From: JBBSBL01 sp046330255 | GTDB taxonomy: Bacteria > Actinomycetota > Thermoleophilia > Solirubrobacterales > Solirubrobacteraceae | Length of the DNA stretch: 64,000 nt | NCBI GenBank assembly: GCA_046330255.1 | Contig: JAXLTC010000001.1 | Location: 434,001 to 498,000, forward strand | Direction: 5' to 3' | Shown here: positions 1 through 9,097 of the stretch, in pieces | Numbering within the stretch: the stretch's first letter is position 1 | Layout: each line of letters opens with the position of its first letter | Notes under the pieces: generated by a model | The model's input: only the letters and a program-made list of their open reading frames with translations | The model's database searches: none | Told to the model about the DNA's origin: nothing | Translations under genes and position numbers: made by a program

Positions 1-556
1 GGATCCCGCGCTCCGCGAGGTAGCGGAGCATCTCGGGCCGCGTGTCGGACACCCGCACGAAAACGGCGCGCTCACCCGGCTCGAGAGCCTGCAGGCTACG
101 CGTCGCGCGCTCATCGATCTCGAGGTCGGGGGTCGGGATCGGGTCGCCGTGCGGGTCGCGCGTCGGGTGGCCGAGCTTCGCCGCGATCGCGGCCTCGAGG
201 TCCTCGGAGAGCACGTGCTCCAGGACCTCGGCCTCCTCGTGCACCCGGTCCCACGGAACGCCCAGGCTCTCCGCCAGGTAGGTCTCGAGCAGGCGGTGGT
301 GGCGCAGCACCTCAAGGGCCACGCGCTCGCCCGCGTCGGTGAGCGCGACACCGCGGTAGGGCTCGTGACGCACCAGCCCCAGCTCGTCGAGGCGCTTGAC
401 CATGCCCGACGCCGAGGCCGCCGTGACGCCGAGCCGGTCGGCCAGCGCGTTGTTGCTCACCGCGCCGCCCTCCTCGGTCTGGAGCGCGTAGATCGCCTTC
501 GCGTAATCCTCGATCGCGGAGCTGACGTCGTGTCCGGCGGGATCCTTGACGGGCAT
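1..556 (-). CDS. DtxR/MntR-family metal-dependent transcriptional regulator (C-terminus cut by window edge)
   Basis: Reading the minus strand from the ATG at 556 gives 185 residues that run off the window without a stop. The first ~65 residues form the iron-dependent-repressor winged helix (IEDYAKAIY, LADRLGVTAASASGMVKRL, GLVRHEPYRGVALT). Next comes the metal-binding dimerisation region with ALEVLRHHRLLETYL, the HEEAEVLEHVLS helix and the HPTRDPHGDPIP loop typical of DtxR, IdeR and MntR. The C-terminal SH3-like domain begins at the edge and is cut. Family members repress metal uptake or export genes when Mn(II) or Fe(II) is bound. The gene diverges from ygfZ, and a dyad lies in the shared promoter region, so autoregulation is likely. 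Whether it senses Mn or Fe cannot be told here. Confidence 0.93.
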   Translation of the reverse strand, partial: MPVKDPAGHDVSSAIEDYAKAIYALQTEEGGAVSNNALADRLGVTAASASGMVKRLDELGLVRHEPYRGVALTDAGERVALEVLRHHRLLETYLAESLGVPWDRVHEEAEVLEHVLSEDLEAAIAAKLGHPTRDPHGDPIPTPDLEIDERATRSLQALEPGERAVFVRVSDTRPEMLRYLAERGI

Positions 557-567
557 CTCGAAAGAGA

Positions 568-583
568 TTATGGCACACCTAAA
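568..583. promoter_or_regulatory. Probable DtxR/MntR operator in divergent promoter
   Basis: The stretch TTATGGCACACCTAAA is an imperfect dyad (TTnnGG, 4 bp, CCnnAA) and resembles the TTTAGGTnTGCCTAAA-type boxes known for actinobacterial MntR/DtxR proteins. On the minus strand it contains CATAAT, a good -10 element, 12 bp before the regulator's ATG, so binding would block the regulator's own promoter. No strong Shine-Dalgarno is visible, which suggests a short leader. Confidence 0.55.
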
Positions 584-634
584 CTCTGGATTCGCCCGCG
601 CGGGGACGCGCGACCGCCCTTCTATCCTCGGAGC

Positions 635-1609
635 ATGGCCGCCACCGACCGCGCCGCCGCCGCCCGCCGCGTCCTGCAGCACGGCTGCGGGCTGATCGAC
701 CGCTCGGAGCGCGGCAAGCTCGCGCTGACCGGTGGCGACGCGGCAGGGCTGCTGCAGGGCCAGGTGACCAACGACGTCGAGGCGCTGGAGCCGGGCACGG
801 GCTGCTACGCCGCCTTCCTCACGCCGAAGGGCAAGATGCTCGGCGACCTGCGGATCCTGAACACGGGCGAGGAGCTGTGGCTGGACACCGAGCGCGTGGC
901 CCTGCAGGCGCTCTTCAACCAACTCCGCCGCGCCACCGTCGGCCACGATGCCGAGTTGCACAAGCGCACGCTGGAGCGCGGGCTGGTCTCGCTCGAGGGA
1001 CCGCGCTCGCGGGCGATCGCGCCGGCGGGCGACCTGCCCGAGACGGAGCACGCGAACCGCCCGGGCGAGATCGGCGGGGTCGCCGTGCTGACCGTGGTCA
1101 CCCCCACGGGAGTGGACCTGATCTGCGACGCCGGCGACGTCGACGACCTCGTCGCGGCGCTCGTCGAAGCCGGCGCCGAGCCGGTCCCCGAGGAGGCGGC
1201 CGAGGCCCTGCGCGTCGAGGCCGGCCGGCCGCGCTACGGCATCGACCTCGACGAGACCGTGATCCCGCAGGAGGCGGGACTCAACTCGCGCGCGGTGTCG
1301 TTCACCAAGGGCTGCTACATCGGCCAGGAGACCGTGGCGCGGCTCTTCTACAAGGGCAAGCCGAACCGGCACCTGCGCGGACTGCGGCTGTCCGCGCCCG
1401 CGAACCGCGGCGAGGCGCTGCGGCTGGCCGGCAAGCCGGTCGGCACGGTCGGCTCGGTCGCCGACTCCCCGGCGCACGGGCCGATCGCGCTTGCGATCGT
1501 GCGCCGCGAGGCCGCGCCCGGAGCGCTCGTGGAGGTCGGCGAGGGCGGAGCCCGCGCGGAGGTCGTCGAGCTTCCGTTCTCCGAGCCGCCTGCGGACGCG
1601 GCCGGCTGA
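635..1609 (+). CDS. ygfZ: YgfZ/GcvT-like folate-binding Fe-S cluster maintenance protein
   Basis: This is a 324-residue protein of the YgfZ/IBA57 family, which uses tetrahydrofolate in assembly or repair of some Fe-S enzymes. The family signature K-G-C-Y-x-G-Q-E is present as KGCYIGQE at about residues 225-232 with the conserved Cys at 227. The N-terminal part carries the GcvT-like stretch LLQGQVTNDVEAL...LTPKGKML. The chosen ATG follows a GGAG four bases upstream; an in-frame opening further upstream reads back through the divergent regulator gene and is not credible. The length matches stand-alone actinobacterial YgfZ proteins. Confidence 0.93.
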   Translation: MAATDRAAAARRVLQHGCGLIDRSERGKLALTGGDAAGLLQGQVTNDVEALEPGTGCYAAFLTPKGKMLGDLRILNTGEELWLDTERVALQALFNQLRRATVGHDAELHKRTLERGLVSLEGPRSRAIAPAGDLPETEHANRPGEIGGVAVLTVVTPTGVDLICDAGDVDDLVAALVEAGAEPVPEEAAEALRVEAGRPRYGIDLDETVIPQEAGLNSRAVSFTKGCYIGQETVARLFYKGKPNRHLRGLRLSAPANRGEALRLAGKPVGTVGSVADSPAHGPIALAIVRREAAPGALVEVGEGGARAEVVELPFSEPPADAAG

Positions 1610-1683
1610 CGGCGCCCGCGCCCGTCTCGACCCCCCGGACGGCGCCGAGGGCGATCGCGCGCGGGTCCGTCCCGGCGCCGGAG

Positions 1684-2877
1684 TCAGCGGGCGCGCGCGC
1701 GGCGAGCGCGGCGCGGGGCGCGGCCCTCGTGCCGCCGCCCGCCCCCGGCCGCGGGCCCCGCCGGCGTGCCGGCGGCGCGCCGGAACTCGTCGTGGAGCCC
1801 GAGAGCGGAGGCGATCCGCTCGACATCGCGATGCTGCTCGGCCCCGAAGAACGTGACTCCGGAGCCGCTGCTTCCCGCCCGCCCGGTGCGACCGACGCGG
1901 TGGACGTATCCCTCGCGATCGGCCGGCGGGTCGAAGTTGATCACGTGCGAGATCCCGGCGACGTCGATCCCGCGCGCGGCGACGTCGGTCGCCACGAGCG
2001 TGTCGATGCGGCCGTCCTCGAAGCCCGCGAGCGCCCGCTCGCGCTGGCCCTGGGACTTGTCGCCGTGCATGGCGGCGGCCACGACGCCGTGCGCGCCAAG
2101 CCGCTTCACGAGGCGGTCGGCGCCGCGCTTGGTGCGCACGAAGACGAGCGCGAGGTCGCGCTCCCCGCGCAACTCGCGCACGAGCGCGGACAGGCGCTCG
2201 GTGCGCTCGACCGCGACGAAGCGGTGCGCGACAGGGGCCGTGCGCTCCGGAGCGGGAACGTGCTCGCGACGCACCGGATCGGTCGTGTACTGCGCCGCGA
2301 TCCGCCCGGCCTCCCCCTCAAGCGTCGCCGAGAAGAACAGCGTCTGGCGGTCGGCCGGGCACTGGGCGACGATCCGGTCGACGGGCGGGCGGAAGCCCAT
2401 GTCGAGCATCCGGTCGGCCTCGTCGAGGACGAGCACGCGGGCGTGCTCGAGCGTGAATGCGCCGCGCGCGAGCAGGTCCTCGAGGCGGCCGGGGGTGGCA
2501 ACGACGATGTGCGCGGCGGCCGCGAGGCGGGCCTGGCGCTCGATCCCGACGCCGCCGTACACCGCGGCGATCTTCAGCGCGCGGGCGTGTGCGAGCGGCC
2601 GGATCTCGTCGACGATCTGGGTCGCGAGCTCGCGCGTCGGCGCGAGCACGAGCGCGGCCGGGCGCCTCGCGCCCGCCTCGATCAGGTCGACGAGGGGAAC
2701 GCCGAAGGCGAGCGTCTTGCCGGACCCGGTGGGCGAGCGCGCGAGCACGTCGCGCCCGGCGAGCACGTCGGCGACGACCAGGCTCTGGATTGCGAACGGC
2801 CGCTCGATTCCTCGGGCGGCGAGGGCCGAGACCACGGCGCGCGAGGCGCCGAGGTCGGCGAAGGACTGCGATGACAT
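1684..2877 (-). CDS. DEAD-box ATP-dependent RNA helicase (RhlE/CsdA type)
   Basis: This 397-residue protein has all superfamily-2 helicase motifs in order: Q motif (F-AIQ, residue ~28), motif I SPTGSGKT (48-55), Ia PTREL (80), Ib TPGR (128), II DEAD (152-155), III SAT (183-185), V TDVAARGID (297-305) and VI HRVGRTGRAG (326-335). A short Arg-rich tail follows and probably aids RNA binding. The ATG at 2877 is preceded by AGGAG at seven bases spacing, so the ~64-residue upstream in-frame extension is rejected. Such helicases remodel structured RNA in ribosome assembly, mRNA decay or cold adaptation; the exact role is not shown. Confidence 0.95.
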   Translation of the reverse strand: MSSQSFADLGASRAVVSALAARGIERPFAIQSLVVADVLAGRDVLARSPTGSGKTLAFGVPLVDLIEAGARRPAALVLAPTRELATQIVDEIRPLAHARALKIAAVYGGVGIERQARLAAAAHIVVATPGRLEDLLARGAFTLEHARVLVLDEADRMLDMGFRPPVDRIVAQCPADRQTLFFSATLEGEAGRIAAQYTTDPVRREHVPAPERTAPVAHRFVAVERTERLSALVRELRGERDLALVFVRTKRGADRLVKRLGAHGVVAAAMHGDKSQGQRERALAGFEDGRIDTLVATDVAARGIDVAGISHVINFDPPADREGYVHRVGRTGRAGSSGSGVTFFGAEQHRDVERIASALGLHDEFRRAAGTPAGPAAGGGRRHEGRAPRRARRARAR

Positions 2878-3047
2878 CTGAATGCTCCTGACAGCGGCAG
2901 AGGGCCGCGAACGGTTCGGAGGCTGTTGCTGACCCGAACCGCCCTCGGGCGGGACCCAAGCGAGCTGCCTCGCGGCCGACGGTGCCGACCGCGCCCGGAA
3001 CGCTAGCAGCCGGCGCAGCGGCGACCCGGGTGAGAGGATCACCCGCG

Positions 3048-4185
3048 ATGCCCACGGCATCCGCCCCATCGCCCGGCCGCTCGCGCCTGGCCCGAGCTCG
3101 CGCCGCGCTGAGCCCGGCCGAATGGCGTCGCCTGGGCGCGATGGGGGCGGTCATCGCCGGGCTGCACATCGTCGGCTTCGTGACGCTGCTGGCGTTCGTC
3201 GTGCCGGAGCACTACGACCTCGGCGGGTCGGGGGTGCTCGGCATCGGAATCGGCGTCACCGCGTACACGCTCGGCCTGCGTCACGCGTTCGACGCCGACC
3301 ACATCGCGGCGATCGACAACACGACTCGGAAACTCATGGCCGACGGGAAGCGCCCGCTGAGCGTCGGCTTCTTCTTCTCGCTCGGCCACTCGACCGTCGT
3401 GTTCGTGCTCGCGCTGCTGCTCAGCCTCGGGATCAAGGCGCTCGCCGGCCAGGTCGAGAGCGACACCTCGGCGCTGCACGACGTCACCGGACTGATCGGC
3501 ACGACCGTGTCCGGCACGTTCCTGTACCTGATCGGGATCGTGAATCTGGTCATCCTGGTGGGCGTCGTCCGCGTGTTCAGGCGGATGCCCCGGTCACTAC
3601 GACGAGCGCGAGATGGAGCGCCGGCTCGAGAGCCGCGGGACGATGAACCGCTTCTACGGACGCTTCGCCCGGGCTGTGAAGGCGCCCTGGCACATGTACC
3701 CGCTCGGCGTCCTTTTCGGCGTGGGGTCCGACACCGCGACCGAGGTCGCGCTGCTGTTCCTGGCGGCCGGCGCGGCCGTGAGCGGCATTCCGTGGTACGC
3801 CATGCTCTGCCTTCCGATCCTCTTCGCCGCGGGCATGTCGCTGCTCGACACGATCGACGGCTGCTTCATGAACTTCGCCTACGGATGGGCGTTCGCCGAG
3901 CCGGTGCGGAACGCCTACTACAACATCACGATCACGGGCCTGTCCGTGGCGGTGGCGCTGATCATCGGCACGATCGAGCTCGCGTCGGTGGCCGGGGACC
4001 GGCTCAGCCTGACGGGCGGAGTCTGGGACTGGGCCGCGAACGCCGACCTCAACTCGGTCGGATTCGTGGTCGTGGGGCTGTTCGTGGCGACCTGGGCGAT
4101 CGCGCTCGCCGTGTGGCGCCTCGGACGGATCGAGCAGCGCTTCTCACCGCGCGGGGCCGCCACCGGCGAGCGCATGGCCGACTGA
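3048..4185 (+). pseudogene. NiCoT-family nickel/cobalt permease, interrupted by a +1 frameshift
   Basis: The two halves together make a ~378-residue NiCoT transporter (NixA/HoxN type). The first half, from ATG 3048, has the signature RHAFDADHIAAIDN and the FSLGHSTVV motif. The second half, readable from about 3592, has GSDTATEVALL and GMSLLDTIDG. The reading frame changes at the CCCC run 3588-3591: removing one C joins VFRRMP to GHYDEREMERRLE without losing a conserved residue. As written, the first frame continues without a stop to 4781 and loses the second half. This may be a real mutation, slippage at the homopolymer or a sequencing error. It would import Ni or Co at trace levels; cobalt fits the B12-dependent mutase in this window. 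The 3' end overlaps the convergent nuclease gene by 42 bp. Confidence 0.85.
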
Positions 4186-5880
4186 GCGCGAGCGCCGCGC
4201 GGCGGCCGCGAACCGCTCCACCTCGCGGGGTGTGGGTGACGGGTCGAGGGCCAGCCGCGGGGTGTCCGGATGCGCCTGGAGCCAGGCGGCCGCGGTGCGG
4301 ATCTCCGGCACCTCCTCCGCCGGAACCCAGGCGCCGATGCCGGACCGGGCCCGGTCGGACAGGACGGCCTCGGTGCGCTCGACCAGCCGCGACGACGTGG
4401 AGAGCGGCTCCCACGCCGCCACTCGCCCACCGGCCAGCCAGACCGCGTCGTGGCGATCCGCCAGCGGGTGGCGGGCGAGCACCAGCTCCGGGGCGGCGTG
4501 CGTGGCTCGCAGCACGCCCTCCAGGCGCCCGAGCACGACCTCCAGGCGCGCGCGGCGCCGGCGCAGCGCCTCGGCGCGCTCGTAGCGGCGCGTCTCGGCG
4601 GCGCGGCGCATCTGCGCGGCGACGTGGTCCAGAAGGGCCTCGCCGCCGCCGCGCCGCGACGCGAAGAGCCCCAGCGCCGCGTCGAGCCGGCGTCGATAGA
4701 GGTTCGGGTCCAGGTCGCCCAGGCACGGCGACAGGCAGCGGCCCATCTGGCCGTAGGCGGACGGACCGGCGCGAGGCTTGAGCGTGCGGCCGCAGTGGCG
4801 CAGGCCGAACAGCGAGTCGACCTGCTCCATCAGCTCGATCGCCGCCGCGCGGCCGCGCACCGGCCCCGCCGACCAGCCGTGGCCGCTCGCCGGCTCGGGA
4901 GCGACCTCCAGCGCCGGGAACGGGTCCTCCAGGCGGCAGCGGAGGTAGACCAGACGCCCGTCGGGCCCGCGCAGGCGCTTGTTGCCGGGTGGGCGCAGCT
5001 CGCGAATCAGCCGGCATTCGAGCAGCAGCGCGCCCAGCTCCGACGCGGTGGAGCGGTAGTCCGCGACCGCCGCCTGCCCCGTCCACTCCGCGCCTCCCAG
5101 CGAGGGCGCGAAGTGGGCCCGCGCGCGCGAGCGGATCGACACCGACTTGCCCACGTACAGAGCGCGCCCCGCGGCGTCGCGGAAGATGTAGACGCCGGGG
5201 TCGCTCGGCAGCTCCCCGAGATCGATCTGCGAGAGCCTCGCCCGTGCGCGCGCGACGGCGGACCCGGAGCGCTCCCGCGGCGCCCGTCGCGGCCGGCGCC
5301 TCGGGCGCAGCGCATCGAGCCCGTCGCCGACCGTGCTCGCCTGCGCGCACAGGCGTGGCAGCAGCGCGCACAGGACCCGCCCGCACGTCTCCGCGTCCGC
5401 GAGCGCGCGGTGCGCGGCTGCCACCTCGATGCCGAGCGCGGAGGCGACCTCGCGGAGGCCGCGCCGGCGCTGGAGGGGGAGCATGCGCCTGGCCAGCGCG
5501 ATCGTGCAGATCACGGGCGGGTCGGGCCATTGCAGCCCCGCCCGCGCGAACGCCTGCCCGAGCACCCGCACGTCGAACGCCGCGTTGTGCGCGACCAGCA
5601 CCCTCCCCTCGAGGCGGGCGGCGAGCGCGGGCAGCACCTCCTCGCCGGCGGGGGCCGCGTCCACCATCGCCTGGGTGATCCCGGTGAAGCGCTGGATGCC
5701 GTGGCCGAGCGGGGCGTGCGTGCGCACGAGCGAGCACCAGCGGTCGTGCAGCTCTCCCCCGCCCGCGAGCACCGCGCCGACCTCGGTCAGCTCGCAACGC
5801 TCGCCCCCGCGGCCGTTGGTCTCGGTGTCGACCGCCAGGAACTCGGCCTCGCGCAGGGGGGTGTCGAGCAGCACCGTCAC
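4144..5880 (-). CDS. DEDDh 3'-5' exonuclease fused to GIY-YIG endonuclease (UvrC N-terminal-like)
   Basis: This is a 578-residue fusion. Residues ~10-175 are a DnaQ-like exonuclease with VDTETNG (ExoI), VAHNAAFDVRVL (ExoII) and AHRALADAETCGRVL (ExoIII, His-x4-Asp). After a basic linker, residues ~220-300 form a GIY-YIG nuclease (GVYIFRDAAGRALYVGKS) as in UvrC and Cho. The remainder resembles the UvrC central region including a UVR-like helical segment (LLDHVAAQMRRAAETRRYERAEALRRRR). The UvrC RNase H-like catalytic domain and helix-hairpin-helix pair are absent. Such fusions are known in Actinobacteria and are presumed to act in repair; substrates are not established. The start is GTG. The gene is convergent with and overlaps the Ni/Co transporter. 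Confidence 0.88.
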   Translation of the reverse strand: MTVLLDTPLREAEFLAVDTETNGRGGERCELTEVGAVLAGGGELHDRWCSLVRTHAPLGHGIQRFTGITQAMVDAAPAGEEVLPALAARLEGRVLVAHNAAFDVRVLGQAFARAGLQWPDPPVICTIALARRMLPLQRRRGLREVASALGIEVAAAHRALADAETCGRVLCALLPRLCAQASTVGDGLDALRPRRRPRRAPRERSGSAVARARARLSQIDLGELPSDPGVYIFRDAAGRALYVGKSVSIRSRARAHFAPSLGGAEWTGQAAVADYRSTASELGALLLECRLIRELRPPGNKRLRGPDGRLVYLRCRLEDPFPALEVAPEPASGHGWSAGPVRGRAAAIELMEQVDSLFGLRHCGRTLKPRAGPSAYGQMGRCLSPCLGDLDPNLYRRRLDAALGLFASRRGGGEALLDHVAAQMRRAAETRRYERAEALRRRRARLEVVLGRLEGVLRATHAAPELVLARHPLADRHDAVWLAGGRVAAWEPLSTSSRLVERTEAVLSDRARSGIGAWVPAEEVPEIRTAAAWLQAHPDTPRLALDPSPTPREVERFAAAARRSRSVGHALAGGGPAR

Positions 5881-6027
5881 TCTCGGGGTGGATAGGCGCG
5901 GGCCCGGACGCGGTGCACGCGCCCTTGCGCGCGGCCGGCGCGCGCCTTCCCCGGCGCCGTGCGGTCGGTTAGGGTTGGCGCGTTGCGGCCCGGCTCCCCG
6001 GGCCCGAGAGGAGGGCGGAAGCCGCCG

Positions 6028-6447
6028 ATGAGGATTGCGCCGATCGCAGCGACGGGGTTCGCGGCCATCGCGGTCGCGGGCTGCGGCGCGGGCGGCTACG
6101 CCAACGACCCGCGTCCGCCACGCCCGCTGAACATCGGCGCGTTCATCAACGGGGACCGGGTGACGATCTCCCCGGGGCGGATCGGCGGCGGTCCCGCGAC
6201 GATCGTCGTCACCAACCAGAGCCGCGTCTCGCAGGACCTGTCGCTGCGGGGCGCGCGGGATGCGGACTCGTGCACGCCGCTGGCCGCCTCGACCGGGCCG
6301 ATCAACCCGCAGGGCACCGCGACGTTCAAGGTCAGCCTGACCGAGGGCGCGTGCACGCTCTCCACCCGCGACTCGTCGGTCGCGCCGGCACGCCTCGAGG
6401 TCGGCGCCCGGCGCCCGACCTCGCAGAACGACCTGCTGCTGCCGTAG
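6028..6447 (+). CDS. Small secreted lipoprotein of unknown function
   Basis: This 139-residue protein begins with a short lipoprotein signal ending in the lipobox VAGC (Cys ~19). The mature part is a predicted all-beta domain (RVTISPGRIGGGPATIVVTNQS) resembling cupredoxin-like or immunoglobulin-like sandwiches, but no metal ligands are obvious; two further Cys may form a disulfide. A strong ribosome site (GAGAGGAGGG) precedes the ATG. It would be attached to the outer face of the membrane. No family could be named. Confidence 0.75.
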   Translation: MRIAPIAATGFAAIAVAGCGAGGYANDPRPPRPLNIGAFINGDRVTISPGRIGGGPATIVVTNQSRVSQDLSLRGARDADSCTPLAASTGPINPQGTATFKVSLTEGACTLSTRDSSVAPARLEVGARRPTSQNDLLLP

Positions 6448-6466
6448 GGCGGCGACCCCCTACGGC
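6441..6466. terminator. Hairpin spanning both convergent stop codons
   Basis: GCCGTAGGG (6441-6449) pairs perfectly with CCCTACGGC (6458-6466). The left arm contains the TAG of the lipoprotein gene and the right arm the complement of the TAG of the hydrolase gene. It probably acts as a bidirectional terminator. Confidence 0.6.
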
Positions 6467-8958
6467 CCGGTCCACCCCGCTGAGTAGCACGGCTTCGCGT
6501 CGCACGTGTCGACGACCTTGCCGCCGATCGACATGAACGCCGACTTCATCGCCCGGCTCGTGACCGTGCGCCGCGGGTACTCGTGCGGATCGACGCCGTC
6601 GTTGGGGTTGGCGCCCTCGGCCTCGACCGGCGGCGTGTTCCTCGCCGGCGCCGGGTTCACGCCGAGCCACCCGCCCGCGCCGTCCGAGCGCACCGGGCCC
6701 GAGTCGAACATCACGAGCGCCGACCCCGCGTACGGGTAGGAGGGGATCGGCGCGATCCCGTAGAACGGCCGCACCTCGCGGCTGCGCCCCGGATCGACCG
6801 CGGGCGTCCGCAGGCGGGCGCCGATCGTGCGCGCCTCGACCTCGGCCGTGACGGGCGCTACCTGGAAGTCGCCGACCGCCACCGACATCAGAACCTCGTG
6901 GCGCGGGGTATCCGGGAGCGGATCGCCGGTCATGTGGTTGGCGTAGCCGTCCGCCTCGCCGCGGTCCCAGAGCATCTGCACGATCGCCAGGACAAGCGGC
7001 CGCTGCAACTCGTTCGTGTAGGCAGGCTCGAAGATGAGCTTGTAGGTGTTGAAGTCGACCGAGCGGGTGAGCAGGGTCGAATAGTTCATGCCGTTGACCC
7101 CGAGCGAGATCCGGTCCGCGTCGACCGAGATCGCGGCGAACGCGCCGCCGAGGATCCCGCCCTGGCTGTTGCCGTCGTAGAAGAGCCGCGAGCGGTCGAT
7201 GAGCGAGCGCCCGTCGCCGCCCTGGAACGCGGGATCGCTGCTGAAGCCGTCGGGGTGGATCATCGCGCGCCCGAGGTAGAGCTCGTCGAGCAGCCCCTGC
7301 TGGGTGCGGTCGGCCGCGGTCGGGAAGTAGGAGAAGTCGCCCAGGATCTTGATCGCCTGGCCCACATCTCCCCCGGAGAAGCCGATCTCGTCGGTCGCGC
7401 AGTAGATGAACCGGTGCTCGTTGGTCATGTCCTGCGCCTGGCCCTGGTTCACCTCGCCGGCGTCGCCGAGCAGGCCGTGGCCATACAGCGACGGGCGCGC
7501 GGGGATCGCGGCTCCCGATACCGTGCCGCCCGCGAACGCGGAGCGCGGCTCGATGCAGATGAAGTTCGCCTCGTAGGTGTTGCCGGGGATCTGGCTCGGA
7601 AGCGACGCGCCCGGCGCGTAGTGGAACCTCGATCCGGCCGGGCAGCCCGGCTGGTCGAGGTAGCACGGCACGGTGAACGTCCCGGTCACCCGTCGCGCGA
7701 TCTTGGAGTTCTGGTCCGGGGTGAAGTTCTCCACCTGGGTCACCTTGAACTTCGGCGAGACGCCCTGCACCTTCATGTCGCGCAGGTTGTGGTCGCCGAG
7801 TTGCGCGAACGCGTCGTTGCGGATGTGGAGCATCCGCTCGGTCAGCGACTTCGTGCTCGCCACGGTGAAGTCCCACGCGAGGTAGAGGTCGCGGCGCGCG
7901 ATGCCGGCGCGCCGCAGCGTGCTGAAGATCGAGCGGAAGTGCGCGCGCCGGCGCTCGATCGCGGGCTGGTCGGTGACGATCCCGTCGCGAAAGACCTGGA
8001 AGCCGCGCCCCGCCGCGATCACCGATCCGTCGGCCCGGCGCAGGTTGCGCAGGGCGACGATGTAGCGGTGGCCGTCCTGCAGGTTGCGCCCCTCGCGGAT
8101 GATCAGCGCGCGCGAGGCGTCGCTCGTCGCGTTGGAGTCGAGCTCGGCCCAGATCAGCTGGCGCTTGCCGGTCCGCGCGTCGATCAGCACCGCCGGCTGG
8201 TTGCGCCGGTAGGTCTGCGCGATGTCGGTTTCGGGCACCAGCCCCGTGCGGTCGAACGCGGCCTGGTTGTCGAGGCCCGGAACCTTCAGCACGATCGGCT
8301 CGCCCGGGCTGAAGCCGTCGTTGCGGTTCCACTCGGTCGGGTCGATCGGCGTGTTGCTCGAGTTGCGCGGCATCGAGTCGACCGAGAAGTCGACGCGCCG
8401 GCCGGTCGGGGTGGAGCGGTCCCTCTTCGTGAAGTAGTCGTTGGGGAAGGGGAACAGGCAGTCGCCGTTCCCGATGAAGTCGCAGCGGTCCGCGTGCGCC
8501 AGGTCGATCCCGGCTCCGTGGTCCAGGTCGCGACACAGCGAGGCGCTCGAGCGCAGCCGCGCCGAGTCGCGGCCGAGCCCCCACGTGCCGACCGCGACCA
8601 CGGCGACGCGCGGGTCGCCGCAGCGCCGCACGAGCTGGCGGCCGATGCGCGTGAGCGGGAGCGCCACGACCTTCGCGCCGCGGCGCAGGCCCACCGGGAT
8701 CCGTCGAGTGATCGCGTAGCCGACTCCCGCGTTGCGCGCGCGGCCGGCGAGCAGCACCAGTCCGGGCCGCTCCGCGGAGACCTGCACGAGCAGCGCATTC
8801 GACCGCAGCGCCTGGCGCTGCGTGCCGGTCAGCAGCTTCACGCTCGGCCCCTGCCACGCATGCGCGGCGGGGGCCGCGGCGCCGATCAGCGCAAGGCCGG
8901 CGATCATGGCCCCGACGGGGCGACGAAGGCGAGACGGGCGGGCAGATCCGGTCGGCAC
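6460..8958 (-). CDS. Large secreted alpha/beta-hydrolase-like protein
   Basis: This 832-residue protein has an N-terminal signal peptide (RLRRPVGAMIAGLALIGAAAPAAHA). The N-terminal third contains FPFPNDYFTKRDRSTPTGRR and DGFSPGEPI, a pattern found in large bacterial secreted proteins of unknown activity. The C-terminal half looks like an alpha/beta hydrolase: LYGHGLLGDAGEVNQGQ resembles an oxyanion region and YDGNSQGGILGG is a G-x-S-x-G nucleophile elbow at about residue 580-590. The GTG start follows AAGGAGGAG at good spacing. It likely hydrolyses an ester or lipid outside the cell; substrate unknown. Confidence 0.78.
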   Translation of the reverse strand: MPTGSARPSRLRRPVGAMIAGLALIGAAAPAAHAWQGPSVKLLTGTQRQALRSNALLVQVSAERPGLVLLAGRARNAGVGYAITRRIPVGLRRGAKVVALPLTRIGRQLVRRCGDPRVAVVAVGTWGLGRDSARLRSSASLCRDLDHGAGIDLAHADRCDFIGNGDCLFPFPNDYFTKRDRSTPTGRRVDFSVDSMPRNSSNTPIDPTEWNRNDGFSPGEPIVLKVPGLDNQAAFDRTGLVPETDIAQTYRRNQPAVLIDARTGKRQLIWAELDSNATSDASRALIIREGRNLQDGHRYIVALRNLRRADGSVIAAGRGFQVFRDGIVTDQPAIERRRAHFRSIFSTLRRAGIARRDLYLAWDFTVASTKSLTERMLHIRNDAFAQLGDHNLRDMKVQGVSPKFKVTQVENFTPDQNSKIARRVTGTFTVPCYLDQPGCPAGSRFHYAPGASLPSQIPGNTYEANFICIEPRSAFAGGTVSGAAIPARPSLYGHGLLGDAGEVNQGQAQDMTNEHRFIYCATDEIGFSGGDVGQAIKILGDFSYFPTAADRTQQGLLDELYLGRAMIHPDGFSSDPAFQGGDGRSLIDRSRLFYDGNSQGGILGGAFAAISVDADRISLGVNGMNYSTLLTRSVDFNTYKLIFEPAYTNELQRPLVLAIVQMLWDRGEADGYANHMTGDPLPDTPRHEVLMSVAVGDFQVAPVTAEVEARTIGARLRTPAVDPGRSREVRPFYGIAPIPSYPYAGSALVMFDSGPVRSDGAGGWLGVNPAPARNTPPVEAEGANPNDGVDPHEYPRRTVTSRAMKSAFMSIGGKVVDTCDAKPCYSAGWTGP

Positions 8959-9097
8959 GGTGGCGCTCCTCCTTGTTCGTCCACATGCTGCGACGTGAGC
9001 GTGGCGAAGCTAACAGAACGCGGGCGTCCCGTGGCGCATTCTCCGGTGGCGCCCTCGCCATACCGGCAGCCGGCTTACACCTGGCGCTCAACGGCGC

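Noticed and set aside
877..2874. 665-residue open frame on the plus strand
   Set aside because: It is an antisense and out-of-frame opening across ygfZ and the helicase gene. Composition is low-complexity Arg/Ala and the true genes have full family motifs.
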